In this document: in pieces, positions 30,054-39,359 of the stretch
Numbering within the stretch: position 1 is the stretch's first letter
How the letters are laid out: each line of letters opens with the position of its first letter
Assembly: GCF_003122325.1 (NCBI RefSeq)
Contig: NZ_QFBC01000002.1
Location: forward strand, 620,001 to 684,000
DNA: 64,000 bases
Origin: Rhizobium album
GTDB lineage: Bacteria; Pseudomonadota; Alphaproteobacteria; Rhizobiales; Rhizobiaceae
Direction: 5' to 3'
The notes under the pieces: generated by a model
Seen by the model: only the letters and a program-made list of their open reading frames with translations
What the model was told of the DNA's origin: nothing
Database searches by the model: none
Program-made: the position numbers and the translations under genes

Positions 30054-30407
30054 TCAGGCCGCCGCCACGCCAGCGAACTGGTCGAAGGCGCGCAGCGCAT
30101 CCGCCGCATACATCAGAGCGGGACCGCCGCCCATGTAGACGCACATGCCCAGCACTTCGGCCACTTCCTCGCGCGTCGCGCCCATCTGGGTCAGCGCCTT
30201 GGCATGGAAGCCGATGCAGCCGTCGCATCGCTGCGTGACGCCGATCGCCAGCGCGATCAGTTCTTTCGTCTTCGCATCGACATGACCGGCCGCAGACGCC
30301 GATTTCGACAGGCCGTAAAAAGCCTGCATGGTCTCCGGCACGATTTTGCGCATCTCGCCCGAATAGGCGGAAATGTCGCGGGTTATGGCAACGTAATCCT
30401 TGGGCAT
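30054..30407 (-). CDS. AhpD-like/carboxymuconolactone decarboxylase-family protein
   Basis: This small all-helical protein of 117 residues has the redox motif QRCDGCIGFH (CxxC followed by His), as in AhpD alkylhydroperoxidases. A disulfide/peroxide-handling activity is likely; a decarboxylase function is not, because the CxxC is present. It is divergent from, and shares a 13-bp inverted repeat with, the ArsR/rhodanese operon, so it is probably controlled together with it. Confidence 0.85.
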   Translation of the reverse strand: MPKDYVAITRDISAYSGEMRKIVPETMQAFYGLSKSASAAGHVDAKTKELIALAIGVTQRCDGCIGFHAKALTQMGATREEVAEVLGMCVYMGGGPALMYAADALRAFDQFAGVAAA

Positions 30408-30413
30408 CGAATT

Positions 30414-30467
30414 CTCCTTTACAATTTATATTTTCATGATATTACTTTTTTATGAATTGTAAAGGAG
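30414..30467. promoter_or_regulatory. Symmetric divergent regulatory region of the ArsR module
   Basis: A perfect 13-bp inverted repeat (CTCCTTTACAATT at 30414-30426, AATTGTAAAGGAG at 30455-30467) brackets a very AT-rich 28-base centre. The arms carry the ribosome-binding sites of both divergent genes. The AT-rich centre is the likely ArsR operator/promoter overlap. Confidence 0.7.
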
Positions 30468-30472
30468 AGAGC

Positions 30473-30811
30473 ATGAATTTTCCGGTCGATCTCACGGACA
30501 TGGCTGACAAGGCGGATGACGTGTCGGCCTTCCTCAAGGGGTTCGCCAGCGGTCACCGGCTGATGATCCTCTGCAAATTGTCGGAGGGCGAAGCCAGCGT
30601 CGGCGAGCTGATCGAAGCGACCGGCCTTGCCCAGACATCGATGTCCCAGCATCTCGCCAAGCTTAAAACCGAGGGGCTGGTCGACTACCGGCGCGATCAC
30701 CGCACGCTCTATTACTTCATCGCCCATCCGGCCGTGATGGAAATCATGGCCGTGCTCTATCGCCACTTCTGTGCAAAGGACCGAAGCTCATGCCCGCCAC
30801 CGAAACGATAA
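30473..30811 (+). CDS. ArsR-family regulator, BigR/SqrR-like (persulfide sensor candidate)
   Basis: This 112-residue winged-helix repressor has recognition region IEATGLAQTSMSQHLAKLKT. It has only two cysteines in the core, Cys34 (LMILCKLSEG) and Cys100 (RHFCAKD). Their 66-residue spacing equals that of the redox cysteines in BigR/SqrR, which form a (poly)sulfide bridge on sensing reactive sulfur. There is no ArsR-type metal CxC motif in the recognition helix. The start at 30473 follows AAAGGAGAGAGC. It overlaps the rhodanese gene by 22 bases. Confidence 0.85.
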   Translation: MNFPVDLTDMADKADDVSAFLKGFASGHRLMILCKLSEGEASVGELIEATGLAQTSMSQHLAKLKTEGLVDYRRDHRTLYYFIAHPAVMEIMAVLYRHFCAKDRSSCPPPKR

Positions 30812-31347
30812 CACCACAAACTGCAGCCGAATGGATAAGGACCGGCAAGGCCGTGCTGATCGACGTGCGGGAGCCGGACGAATTCCGGGCCGAACATATA
30901 GCACTGGCGGTGTCCATGCCGCTCTCCTCCGTTTCAGGCCTGCTCGACGGGCTGCCGGATGACAGGCCGGTCATCTTTCAATGCCAGAAGGGCGGGCGCG
31001 GCGCGGCGGCCTGCGACATCGCATCGATGGGACGAGGCAACCGGCCGGTCTACAATCTTGCCGGCGGCATCGAAGCCTGGAAGGGCGCGGGCCTGCCCGT
31101 CGCCGGCGGGGTGTCCGCTGCCTCGACCGGCATCCCGATCTTCCGCCAGGTCCAGATCGTCGTCGGGACGCTGGTGCTTCTCGCCACCCTCGCAGGCTTT
31201 GCGGGATACCCCGCCGGCTTCGGCGTCGCTGGCCTTGCAGGCACGATGCTGGCGATTGCCGGGCTGAGCGGCTGGTGCGGGCTCGCCATGCTGCTGCAGC
31301 GCATGCCGTGGAACGCCCCGCGCCGGCTCTCGCCACGAGCGGCGTAA
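30790..31347 (+). CDS. Rhodanese-domain membrane protein (YgaP-like)
   Basis: This 185-residue protein has an N-terminal rhodanese domain with active-site loop CQKGGR (Cys65), then two membrane helices (VQIVVGTLVLLATLAGFAGY and a Gly/Ala-rich second helix ending LLQRMPW) in the manner of YgaP/DUF2892. It would move sulfane sulfur from persulfides at the inner membrane. It is translationally coupled to the ArsR gene, which supports a role in reactive-sulfur handling. Confidence 0.88.
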   Translation: MPATETITPQTAAEWIRTGKAVLIDVREPDEFRAEHIALAVSMPLSSVSGLLDGLPDDRPVIFQCQKGGRGAAACDIASMGRGNRPVYNLAGGIEAWKGAGLPVAGGVSAASTGIPIFRQVQIVVGTLVLLATLAGFAGYPAGFGVAGLAGTMLAIAGLSGWCGLAMLLQRMPWNAPRRLSPRAA

Positions 31348-31389
31348 GCCCGGTCATTTCGCAGGGCCTGATCATTTCGCAGGGTCTGG

Positions 31390-32256
31390 TCACTTCAAAG
31401 GAAAAGCATCGCGCTCCAGAAGCTCCGCCATCACGCCGATGATACGGCGGTGCTGGTGGGCGTGGCGGGTGCGGACGCTGGTTGCGGCATAGACCGTCTG
31501 GGCGATCGGCGGCGCATCCGCGATCGGCCGCGCCGCGTTTTCCGCAACCAGGGCGGACGCCGTTGCGGCCGTCACATAGGCCGCGCCGCCCAGCGTCCGC
31601 AAGAGGCCGGTGATGGCGACGTTCTGGCCGGAAGCAAGCGGCGGCGCCGAAAGATGCGGCAGCGCCAGCCGGTGCGCCCGGTCGAAGGCCGGGGAATAGA
31701 CCGCCTGGATATAGGTCTCGGCCTTGAGATCGGCGACGCTTTGCGCATCGGTGGCGACCAGCAGATAGGTCATCTCGCCGATGCGTTCGTAATGCAGGTC
31801 CGGCAGGTATTGCGGGGTATAGAGGATGGCGAGGTCGAGGTCGCCGGCGGCGAGATCCCGGTTCATCTGGATCGAATAATCCGCCTCCATATAGATGGAG
31901 GTGGCCGGCAGGTCCCGGCGGATCGCCTGCATCCAGTGCCCCGCCAGGCTTTCGGCGACGTCGTGCTGCACGCCGATGCGCATGGACCGCTCATAGGTGC
32001 CGGCGCTTTCCACCGCCCGCGCCGCCTCGTGCCACTGGCGCTGGAGAGCCTTGGCATGGTCGAGGAAACGCAGGCCGGAAGCCGTCGGCACCGTTCCGCC
32101 CTTGTTGCGGGTGAAGAGCTTGCGGTCGAAGGAGGATTCCAGCGCCTTGATGCGGTGGGAAACGGTCGATTGCGTCAGGTTCATCCGCTCGGCAGTGCGG
32201 TTGAAACTGCGGGTTTCCATGAGGTCGAGGAAGGTTTCGATGAGTTCGATCTGCAT
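31390..32256 (-). CDS. LysR-family transcriptional regulator
   Basis: This 288-residue regulator has helix-turn-helix RSFNRTAERMNLTQSTVSHR and an effector domain. The start MQIELIETFLDL (32256) is chosen as the normal LysR beginning. It is divergent from the tandem dehydrogenase operon, with a perfect ATCGAA-N3-TTCGAT palindrome between them, and is very likely that operon's activator. Confidence 0.88.
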   Translation of the reverse strand: MQIELIETFLDLMETRSFNRTAERMNLTQSTVSHRIKALESSFDRKLFTRNKGGTVPTASGLRFLDHAKALQRQWHEAARAVESAGTYERSMRIGVQHDVAESLAGHWMQAIRRDLPATSIYMEADYSIQMNRDLAAGDLDLAILYTPQYLPDLHYERIGEMTYLLVATDAQSVADLKAETYIQAVYSPAFDRAHRLALPHLSAPPLASGQNVAITGLLRTLGGAAYVTAATASALVAENAARPIADAPPIAQTVYAATSVRTRHAHQHRRIIGVMAELLERDAFPLK

Positions 32257-32304
32257 TTTTTGACGCGTATTTCCATGAAGCCTCATCCAGTCTCGGCAAA
32301 TCTA

Positions 32305-32319
32305 ATCGAAAACTTCGAT
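32305..32319. promoter_or_regulatory. LysR-type box between divergent genes
   Basis: ATCGAA-AAC-TTCGAT is a perfect 6-3-6 palindrome that satisfies the LysR T-N11-A rule (T at 32306, A at 32318). It lies 49 bases upstream of the LysR start and 77 bases upstream of the dehydrogenase start. Confidence 0.65.
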
Positions 32320-32395
32320 CAATAAAACAAAATCCCACCGCTTGATGAGCGTCAATTTCATTGCGAAGACTGACGTCAAAACGAGGGAACGCTGC

Positions 32396-34843
32396 ATGTC
32401 GGAATTGCCATCAACAACCCGTGTCGTGATCATCGGCGGCGGCGCCGTCGGCGCGTCGGCGCTCTATCATCTGGCCAAGGCCGGCTGGACGGATTGCGTG
32501 CTCCTGGAAAAGAACGAGCTGACCGCAGGCTCCACCTGGCATGCGGCCGGCAACGTGCCGACCTTCTCCTCCTCCTGGTCGATCATGAACATGCAGCGCT
32601 ATTCGGCGTCGCTCTATCGTGACCTCGGCACGCTGGCCGATTACCCGATGAACTATCATGTCACCGGCTCCATCCGCCTCGCCCATTCGAAGGAGCGGCT
32701 GCAGGAGTTCAAGCGTGTCGTCGGCATGGGCCGTTACCAGGGCATGGATCTCGATATCCTCACCCCCGACGACATCAAGAGCCGCTATCCCTTCCTCGAA
32801 ACCCACGACCTGACCGGCGCCCTCTACGATCCCTATGACGGCGACATCGACCCGGCGCAGCTCACCCAGGCGCTCGCCAAGGGCGCGCGCGACATGGGCG
32901 CCAAGGTCATCCGCTTCTGTCCCGTCACCGGCGCCCGCCGGGAAAACGACGAGTGGGTCATCTCCACGCCGAAGGGCGACATCCGCTGCGAATATGTCGT
33001 CAACGCCGCCGGCTATTATGCTCGCGAGGTCGGCAAAATGTTCGGCCGCGACGTGCCGATGATGGTGATGAGCCATCAATACATGCTGTTCGAGGAAATC
33101 CCCGAGCTTGCCGCCTGGACGAAAGAAGTCGGCCACAAGCTGCCGCTGCTGCGCGACGTCGATAGTTCCTATTACCTGCGCCAGGAAAAGACGGGCATGA
33201 ACCTCGGCCCGTACGAAAAGAACTGCAAGGCGCACTGGATCACCCCGGACGATCCGATGCCTGAGGATTTTTCCTTCCAGCTCTTCCCGGACGATCTGGA
33301 GCGGCTGGAGTGGTATCTCAACGATGCCATCGAGCGTGTGCCGATTCTCGGCACCGCCGGCCTGTCGAAGATGATCAACGGCCCGATCCCCTATGCGCCC
33401 GACGGCAATCCGCTGATCGGCCCGATGCCCGGCGTGCCGAATGCCTTCGAGGCCTGCGTCTTCACCTTCGGCATCTGCCAGGCCGGCGGCGCCGGCAAGG
33501 TGCTCGCCGAATGGGTGACGGAGGGCCAAACGGAGTGGGACATGTGGTCCTGCGATCCGCGCCGCTACACCGATTACACCGACCAGGACTATTGCATCGC
33601 CAAGGGCATGGAAATCTATGGCCATGAATATGCGATGCATTTCCCGAAACATTACTGGCCGGCCGGCCGCGACAGGAAGCTTTCGCCGATCCACGACCGC
33701 ATCGCCGCCCTCGGCGCCCAGTTCAAGCCCTATAACGGCTGGGAACGTGCCATGTGGTACGCCAGGCCCGGCGACGACACGTCCGAGGCAGCAACCCAGA
33801 CCTGGGATCGGCAGGGGCCGTGGTCGCCGCGCATCGAAGAGGAATGCCTCGCCGTGCGCGATGCCGCCGGCATCCTCGACCTGCCCGGCTTTTCGCGCTA
33901 CCGCGTCAAGGGCGAAGGCGCGACCGAGTGGCTGTCGTCGCTGATCACCGGCAAGGTGCCGAAACCCGGCCGCATCGGCCTCGCCTATTTCGCCGACGAC
34001 AAGGGCCGCATCGTCACCGAGATGTCGGTGATGATGCTGGAGGAGGATTTCTTCTTCCTGATCACCGCCGCCACCGCCCAGTGGCACGATCTCGAATGGC
34101 TGAAGAAGCATCTTCCCGCTGGCGCCAAATTCACCATCGACGACGTTCCCACCGGCTTCTCCTGCCAGATCCTCTCCGGCCCGAAGGCGCGTGACATCTT
34201 TGCCGAGGTCACCGACGCCGATCTGTCCAAGGGCTGGCTGACGCATCAGTCGGCACAGATCGCCGGCCGATGGTGCCAGCTGGTGCGCGTCTCCTTCGCC
34301 GGCGAGCTCGGCTGGGAAATCCATTCGAAGGTCGAGGATACACCTGCGATTTTCGACGCCGTCTGGGCCGCCGGCCAGAAGCACGGCCTGAAACCCTTTG
34401 GCATGGAGGCGCTCGACAGCCTGCGCATCGAAAAGGGGTATCGCGCCTGGAAAGGCGATCTTTCCACCGATTACACCGTGCTGCAGGGCGGGCTGGAACG
34501 TTTCGTCGACTGGACGAAACCGGACTTCAAGGGCAAGGCTGCGCTGGAACGCGAAAAGCAGCAAGGCGTTTCGAAACGTTTCGTGACACTGACCGTCGAT
34601 GCCGGCGATTGTGATGCGCCCTACATGTCGACGCTCTGGCATGGCGGCCAGGTGGTCGGCGAGACGACCTCCGGCAACTGGGGTTTCCGGACGGCCAAAT
34701 CCATCGCGCTTGGCATGCTGCGCGCCGACCTCGCCGTGCCGGGCACGCAGGTGGAGGTGGAAATCTACGGCGAACGCCGGGCGGCGGTGGTGCAGGAAGA
34801 CCAGCCGCTGTGGGATCCGAAGAATGAAAGGCTGAGGGCTTAA
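32396..34843 (+). CDS. Dimethylglycine/sarcosine dehydrogenase-like FAD protein with GcvT domain (copy 1)
   Basis: This 815-residue fusion has an N-terminal DAO-type FAD oxidoreductase (GGGAVGAS dinucleotide motif; STWHAAGN, where the His of this motif carries covalent FAD in DMGDH), a linker FAO_M domain, and a C-terminal GcvT/aminomethyltransferase folate domain (SFAGELGWEIHSK, LDSLRIEKGYRAWKGDL). The family demethylates N-methyl amines and passes the one-carbon unit to tetrahydrofolate. The start follows GAGGGAACGCTGC. It lies two bases before a same-length paralogue. The amine substrate is not known. Confidence 0.88.
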   Translation: MSELPSTTRVVIIGGGAVGASALYHLAKAGWTDCVLLEKNELTAGSTWHAAGNVPTFSSSWSIMNMQRYSASLYRDLGTLADYPMNYHVTGSIRLAHSKERLQEFKRVVGMGRYQGMDLDILTPDDIKSRYPFLETHDLTGALYDPYDGDIDPAQLTQALAKGARDMGAKVIRFCPVTGARRENDEWVISTPKGDIRCEYVVNAAGYYAREVGKMFGRDVPMMVMSHQYMLFEEIPELAAWTKEVGHKLPLLRDVDSSYYLRQEKTGMNLGPYEKNCKAHWITPDDPMPEDFSFQLFPDDLERLEWYLNDAIERVPILGTAGLSKMINGPIPYAPDGNPLIGPMPGVPNAFEACVFTFGICQAGGAGKVLAEWVTEGQTEWDMWSCDPRRYTDYTDQDYCIAKGMEIYGHEYAMHFPKHYWPAGRDRKLSPIHDRIAALGAQFKPYNGWERAMWYARPGDDTSEAATQTWDRQGPWSPRIEEECLAVRDAAGILDLPGFSRYRVKGEGATEWLSSLITGKVPKPGRIGLAYFADDKGRIVTEMSVMMLEEDFFFLITAATAQWHDLEWLKKHLPAGAKFTIDDVPTGFSCQILSGPKARDIFAEVTDADLSKGWLTHQSAQIAGRWCQLVRVSFAGELGWEIHSKVEDTPAIFDAVWAAGQKHGLKPFGMEALDSLRIEKGYRAWKGDLSTDYTVLQGGLERFVDWTKPDFKGKAALEREKQQGVSKRFVTLTVDAGDCDAPYMSTLWHGGQVVGETTSGNWGFRTAKSIALGMLRADLAVPGTQVEVEIYGERRAAVVQEDQPLWDPKNERLRA

Positions 34844-34845
34844 AG

Positions 34846-37293
34846 ATGAAGGCGATCCCCAACAAGGCGAGAGCCGTCATCATCGGCGGCGGCGTATCGG
34901 GCTGTTCCGTCGCTTATCACCTGGCCAAGCTCGGCTGGACGGACGTGGTGCTGCTGGAGCGCAAGCAGCTGACCTCGGGCACGACCTGGCATGCCGCCGG
35001 CCTGATCGGCCAGCTGCGCGCCTCGCAGAACATGACGCGGCTCGCGAAATATTCCGCCGACCTCTACGTCAAGCTGGAAGCCGAAACCGGCATCGGCACC
35101 GGTATGCGCCAATGCGGCTCGATGACGGTGGCTCTGACGGAGGAGCGCAAAGAAGAGATCTATCGCCAGGCTTCGCTTGCCCGCGCCTTCGGCGTCGATG
35201 TGCGCGAGATCACCGTCGATGAAGTTAAGGGCATGTATCCGCACCTCAACACCGCCGATGTCAAGGCGGCGGTGCATCTGCCGCTCGACGGCCAGTGCGA
35301 CCCCGCCAACATCGCCATGGCGCTGGCGAAGGGTGCGCGGCAGAACGGCGCGACGGTGATCGAGAACGTCAAGGTCACCGCCGTGCTCAGGAAAGACGGC
35401 CGGGTGACCGGCGTCACCTGCGAGCAGAACGGCGAAACCTACACGATCGAGACCGAAAACGTCGTCAACGCCGCCGGCATGTGGGGCCGTGAGCTCGGCA
35501 ACCTTTCGGGCGTCACCGTGCCGCTGCATGCCTGCGAGCATTTCTACATCGTCACCGAGCCGATATCGGGCCTGAAGCAGCTGCCGGTGCTGCGCGTGCC
35601 CGATGAATGCACCTACTATAAGGAGGATGCCGGCAAGATGCTGATCGGCGCTTTCGAGCTGAAAGCCAAGCCCTGGGGCATGGACGGCATCTCGGAGGAT
35701 TTCTGCTTCGACCAGCTGCCGGAGGATTTCGACCACTTCCAGCCGATCCTCGAAAACGCCATCAACCGCATGCCGATGCTGGAAACCGCCGGCATCCACA
35801 CCTTCTTCAACGGCCCGGAAAGTTTTACGCCCGACGACCGTTATTATCTCGGCGAGGCGCCGGAGCTGAAGGGTTACTGGGTCGCGGCCGGTTACAATTC
35901 CATCGGCATCGTTTCGTCCGGCGGCGCCGGCATGGCGCTGGCGCAGTGGATGAACGACGGCGAGCCGCCCTTCGACCTCTGGGAAGTGGATATCCGCCGC
36001 GCCCAGCCCTTCCAGAAGAACCGCACCTACCTCAGGGAACGCGTCACGGAAACGCTCGGCCTGCTTTATGCCGACCATTTCCCCTACCGCCAGATGGCGA
36101 CCGCCCGCGGCGTGCGCCGCACGCCGCTGCACGAGCACCTGAAGGCCCGTGGCGCCGTCTTCGGCGAAGTCGCCGGCTGGGAACGCGCCAACTGGTATGC
36201 CAATCCGGGCCAGGAGCAGGAATACCGCTATAGCTGGCAGCGGCAGAACTGGTTCGAGAACCAGAAGGCCGAACATCTGGCGATCCGCAACGGCGTCGGC
36301 TTCATCGACATGACCTCCTTCGGCAAGATCCGCGTCGAGGGCCGCGATGCGCTCGCTTTCCTGCAGCGGCTCTGCGCCAACCAGATGGACGTCGAGCCGG
36401 GCAGGATCGTCTACACCCAGATGCTCAACCATCGCGGCGGCATCGAGAGCGACCTGACGGTCACCCGCCTTTCGGAAAACGCTTATCTCCTCGTCGTGCC
36501 CGGCGCGACGCTGCAGCGCGACCTCTCCTGGCTGCGGCGCAACCTCGGGAGGGAAGAATTCGTCGTCATCACCGATGTGACGGCGGCGGAATCCGTGCTC
36601 TGCATCATGGGGCCGAAGGCCCGCGAGTTGATGCGGAAGGTCAGCCCGAACGATTTCTCCAATGCCGCCCATCCCTTCGGCTCGGTGCGAGAGATCGAGA
36701 TCGGCATGGGTCTCGCCCGTGCCCACCGCGTCACCTATGTCGGCGAACTCGGCTGGGAGCTTTACGTCTCCTCCGACCAGACGGCGCATGTGTTCGAAAC
36801 GCTGGAGGACGCCGGCCGCGATCTCGGCCTGAAACTCTGCGGCATCCACACGCTCGATTCCTGCCGCATCGAAAAGGCCTTCCGCCATTTCGGCCACGAC
36901 ATCACCGACGAGGACCACGTCCTCGAAGCCGGCCTCGGTTTTGCCGTCAGGACCGGCAAGGGCGATTTCATCGGCCGCGATGCGGTGCTGCGCAAGAAGG
37001 AGGCCGGGCTCGACCGCCGGCTGGTGCAGTTCAAGCTGACCGATCCGCAGCCGCTGCTCTTCCACAACGAGGCGCTGGTGCGTGACGGCAAGATCGTCTC
37101 GATCGTCACCTCGGGCAATTACGGCCACCACCTCGGCGGCGCCATCGGCCTCGGCTACGTGCCGTGCAAGGGCGAAAGCGAGGCGGACGTGCTGGGCTCG
37201 GCTTACGAAATCGAGATTGCCGGCACGCGGGTGAAGGCCGAGGCCTCGCTGGCGCCGATGTACGATCCGAAGGCCGAGCGGGTGCGGATGTAA
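34846..37293 (+). CDS. Dimethylglycine/sarcosine dehydrogenase-like FAD protein with GcvT domain (copy 2)
   Basis: Also 815 residues, with the same domain order: GGGVSGCSVAYHL, covalent-FAD motif GTTWHAAGLIGQLR, and C-terminal GcvT domain (TYVGELGWELYVSSDQ, LDSCRIEKAFRHFGHDI). It starts 2 bases after copy 1. The two are divergent in sequence, so they probably act on successive or different N-methyl substrates. A 12-bp hairpin follows before the Rieske gene. Confidence 0.88.
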   Translation: MKAIPNKARAVIIGGGVSGCSVAYHLAKLGWTDVVLLERKQLTSGTTWHAAGLIGQLRASQNMTRLAKYSADLYVKLEAETGIGTGMRQCGSMTVALTEERKEEIYRQASLARAFGVDVREITVDEVKGMYPHLNTADVKAAVHLPLDGQCDPANIAMALAKGARQNGATVIENVKVTAVLRKDGRVTGVTCEQNGETYTIETENVVNAAGMWGRELGNLSGVTVPLHACEHFYIVTEPISGLKQLPVLRVPDECTYYKEDAGKMLIGAFELKAKPWGMDGISEDFCFDQLPEDFDHFQPILENAINRMPMLETAGIHTFFNGPESFTPDDRYYLGEAPELKGYWVAAGYNSIGIVSSGGAGMALAQWMNDGEPPFDLWEVDIRRAQPFQKNRTYLRERVTETLGLLYADHFPYRQMATARGVRRTPLHEHLKARGAVFGEVAGWERANWYANPGQEQEYRYSWQRQNWFENQKAEHLAIRNGVGFIDMTSFGKIRVEGRDALAFLQRLCANQMDVEPGRIVYTQMLNHRGGIESDLTVTRLSENAYLLVVPGATLQRDLSWLRRNLGREEFVVITDVTAAESVLCIMGPKARELMRKVSPNDFSNAAHPFGSVREIEIGMGLARAHRVTYVGELGWELYVSSDQTAHVFETLEDAGRDLGLKLCGIHTLDSCRIEKAFRHFGHDITDEDHVLEAGLGFAVRTGKGDFIGRDAVLRKKEAGLDRRLVQFKLTDPQPLLFHNEALVRDGKIVSIVTSGNYGHHLGGAIGLGYVPCKGESEADVLGSAYEIEIAGTRVKAEASLAPMYDPKAERVRM

Positions 37294-37320
37294 CCTCTTC
37301 TCCCCAGCGGGGAGAAGAGG
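37294..37320. repeat. Short palindromic repeat hairpin
   Basis: A perfect 12-bp stem (CCTCTTCTCCCC with GGGGAGAAGAGG) and loop AGC begin directly after the stop codon. It is the same core hairpin as in the RIME-like element at 27775-27797. With no T tract it is more likely an mRNA-stability element than a terminator. Confidence 0.65.
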
Positions 37321-37400
37321 GAGCAAGAGGCTCCCGCAACAGACACCATACGCGCGCCGGAACGCGGATTTTCCGGTTTGTCTTCAAGGAGATGAACATC

Positions 37401-38639
37401 ATGCTCGCGCCCGAAATCAAAACCCGCGAAAAACCCCTCGACCGCATCGACCAGCTGGTCGCCGCCCATCGTCCGGGTTATGCGCTCACCCGCCCCTTCT
37501 ACATGGATCCGGAGATCTACGAGCGGGACCTGGAGCGGGTGTTCTTCCGCCACTGGCACTGTCTCGCCCATGAAAGCGTCATTCCCAACCCGGGCGATTT
37601 CGAAGTCTTCAAGCTCGCCTCGGAAGCGGTGATCCTGACGCGCGCCAAGGACGGCACCGTACATGCCATGCTGAACCTCTGCCGCCACCGCGGCGCCGAG
37701 GTTTGCACCAAGCCAAAGGGCAATGCCAAGGCCTTCGTCTGCCCCTACCATGCCTGGACCTACGGCAATGACGGCGCGCTGAAGGCGGCCCGGCTGATGC
37801 CGAAGGATTTCAAGCGCGAGGACCACGGGCTGAAGAAGCTGCATGTGCGCGTCGTCGAAGGCTTGGTCTTCATCTCCTTCGCCAAGGAGCCGCTGGATTT
37901 TTCCGAGGTGGAAAACCTGCTGCATGCCACCGCCGGCCAGTATGGCTGGGGCAAGGCCAAGGTCGCCCATCGCCAGACCTATCCGGTCGACGCCAACTGG
38001 AAACTCGCGGTCGAGAACTATGTCGAGTGTTACCATTGCGGCCCGGCGCATCCGGAATATTCCGAGACGCATGCGCTGGAACAGCCGCTGCACATGATCG
38101 AGGAACTGAACGCCAAGATGGAAGCCCGCACCTGCGCGCTCGGCATCGACGTCGGTTCCGGCGATCACTGGCAGACCTCGCGCAACAACAAGGAAGCCAT
38201 CCACGCCTTCCGTTATGCGCTTTATGACGGCGTCAAGACCGGCAGCAAGGATGGTTCGCCGCTGTCGACCCTGATGGGTCGTTTCAGCGATTTCGACGGC
38301 GGCGTCACCTCCATCCATCTCGGCGGCACTTCCTTCCTCGTCTGCTACGCCGACCACGGCATGATCTACCGCTTCATTCCGCGGGGCGTCGAAGCCTGCG
38401 AGATGGAACTGATCTGGCTTGTCGACGAGAAGGCCGAGGCCGGCGTCGATTACGATTTCGACAAGCTGACCTGGCTCTGGACGGTGACCACCGACGAGGA
38501 CAAGGCGATTATCGAGCATACATCTCGCGGCGTCCGCTCGCATTTCTACGAACCCGGCCCGATCGCGCCGATGGAGCAGAACGAGTTGCGCTACATCAAC
38601 TGGTATCTCGACGAGATTTCGCGCCCTGTAGGCGCCTGA
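37401..38639 (+). CDS. Rieske non-heme iron oxygenase, alpha subunit type
   Basis: This intact oxygenase has 412 residues. The Rieske domain has CRHRGAEVC and CPYHAW (C-x-H...C-x2-H, about residues 90-120), and the catalytic domain has mononuclear-iron ligands in [15 protein letters not shown]. It resembles betaine N-demethylases such as glycine-betaine (GbcA) and stachydrine (Stc2) demethylases. With the upstream dimethylglycine/sarcosine-dehydrogenase-like genes it suggests a stepwise N-demethylation route for a methylated amine. No reductase is seen nearby. ATG 37401 with AAGGAG nine bases upstream is preferred. Confidence 0.9.
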   Translation: MLAPEIKTREKPLDRIDQLVAAHRPGYALTRPFYMDPEIYERDLERVFFRHWHCLAHESVIPNPGDFEVFKLASEAVILTRAKDGTVHAMLNLCRHRGAEVCTKPKGNAKAFVCPYHAWTYGNDGALKAARLMPKDFKREDHGLKKLHVRVVEGLVFISFAKEPLDFSEVENLLHATAGQYGWGKAKVAHRQTYPVDANWKLAVENYVECYHCGPAHPEYSETHALEQPLHMIEELNAKMEARTCALGIDVGSGDHWQTSRNNKEAIHAFRYALYDGVKTGSKDGSPLSTLMGRFSDFDGGVTSIHLGGTSFLVCYADHGMIYRFIPRGVEACEMELIWLVDEKAEAGVDYDFDKLTWLWTVTTDEDKAIIEHTSRGVRSHFYEPGPIAPMEQNELRYINWYLDEISRPVGA

Positions 38640-38697
38640 TGCCGCTTGCCTTCCCCTTGCCCGCACGGCAAAGATCCGGCGGGCAGGGAGGATCACC

Positions 38698-39012
38698 ATG
38701 GAAAAATACGCGTTCCGCATGCGGCTCAACCCCGGCATGACGGAGGAATACAAGGCGCGTCACGACGCCATCTGGCCGGAGTTGGTTGCTCTCCTGAAGG
38801 AAGCCGGCATTACCGATTACTCCATCCACCTCGACGAGGAATATGGCCTGTTGTTCGGCGTGCTCTGGCGCACCGACGATCACCGCATGGCCGATCTGCC
38901 CGCACACGCCGTAATGCAGCGCTGGTGGGCGCATATGGCCGACATCATGGAAACCAGGCCTGACAACGAGCCGGTGGCCGTGCCGCTGCAAACCGTCTTC
39001 CATATGGCGTGA
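38698..39012 (+). CDS. rhaM: L-rhamnose mutarotase-family protein
   Basis: This 104-residue RhaM/RhaU-fold protein interconverts anomers of L-rhamnose or a related sugar. Family motifs are [20 protein letters not shown] and [14 protein letters not shown], with [10 protein letters not shown] near the C-terminus. GGAGG precedes the ATG. No other rhamnose gene is nearby, so the physiological sugar is uncertain. Confidence 0.88.
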   Translation: MEKYAFRMRLNPGMTEEYKARHDAIWPELVALLKEAGITDYSIHLDEEYGLLFGVLWRTDDHRMADLPAHAVMQRWWAHMADIMETRPDNEPVAVPLQTVFHMA

Positions 39013-39141
39013 CGGCGCCTGTTCCGGCCGGAACAGACCAGGCGGCAAGCCTGTGAGATTGTGTTCTCAACGGATGGGACAGGCCCGTCCGCTCCACCGA
39101 AGCAGCGCCGACCGATCCGAAACGGCGCAAGGAGAACATCA

Positions 39142-39357
39142 TTGTCGCGTCTTCTGCCCTCTCTTGCCGTTGCCGTCATCACTCTTCTCGCCGCCACCTC
39201 CCCGAGCCTCGCCGCTTATCAGGACTGTTCCTCGGTCGCCTCCTATCAGCAGGTGTCGGACGGATACGGCCGGGTGCCGACCTGCTGGGTGAAGAAGGTG
39301 CGCAGCTATGATGCCTACGGCAATCCGGTGGTGAAGAAGGTTCGGCTCTGCAAATAA
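39142..39357 (+). CDS. Small secreted protein of unknown function
   Basis: This 71-residue product begins at a TTG with AAGGAG nine bases upstream. A signal peptide (SRLLPSLAVAVITLLAATSP, then SLA) precedes a mature part of about 45 residues with three cysteines and the repeated pattern VKKVR...VKKVRLC. An ATG at 39061 is in frame but lacks a ribosome-binding site. I recognise no family. It is convergent with, and 2 bases from, the DUF1345 gene. Confidence 0.6.
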   Translation: MSRLLPSLAVAVITLLAATSPSLAAYQDCSSVASYQQVSDGYGRVPTCWVKKVRSYDAYGNPVVKKVRLCK

Positions 39358-39359
39358 TT

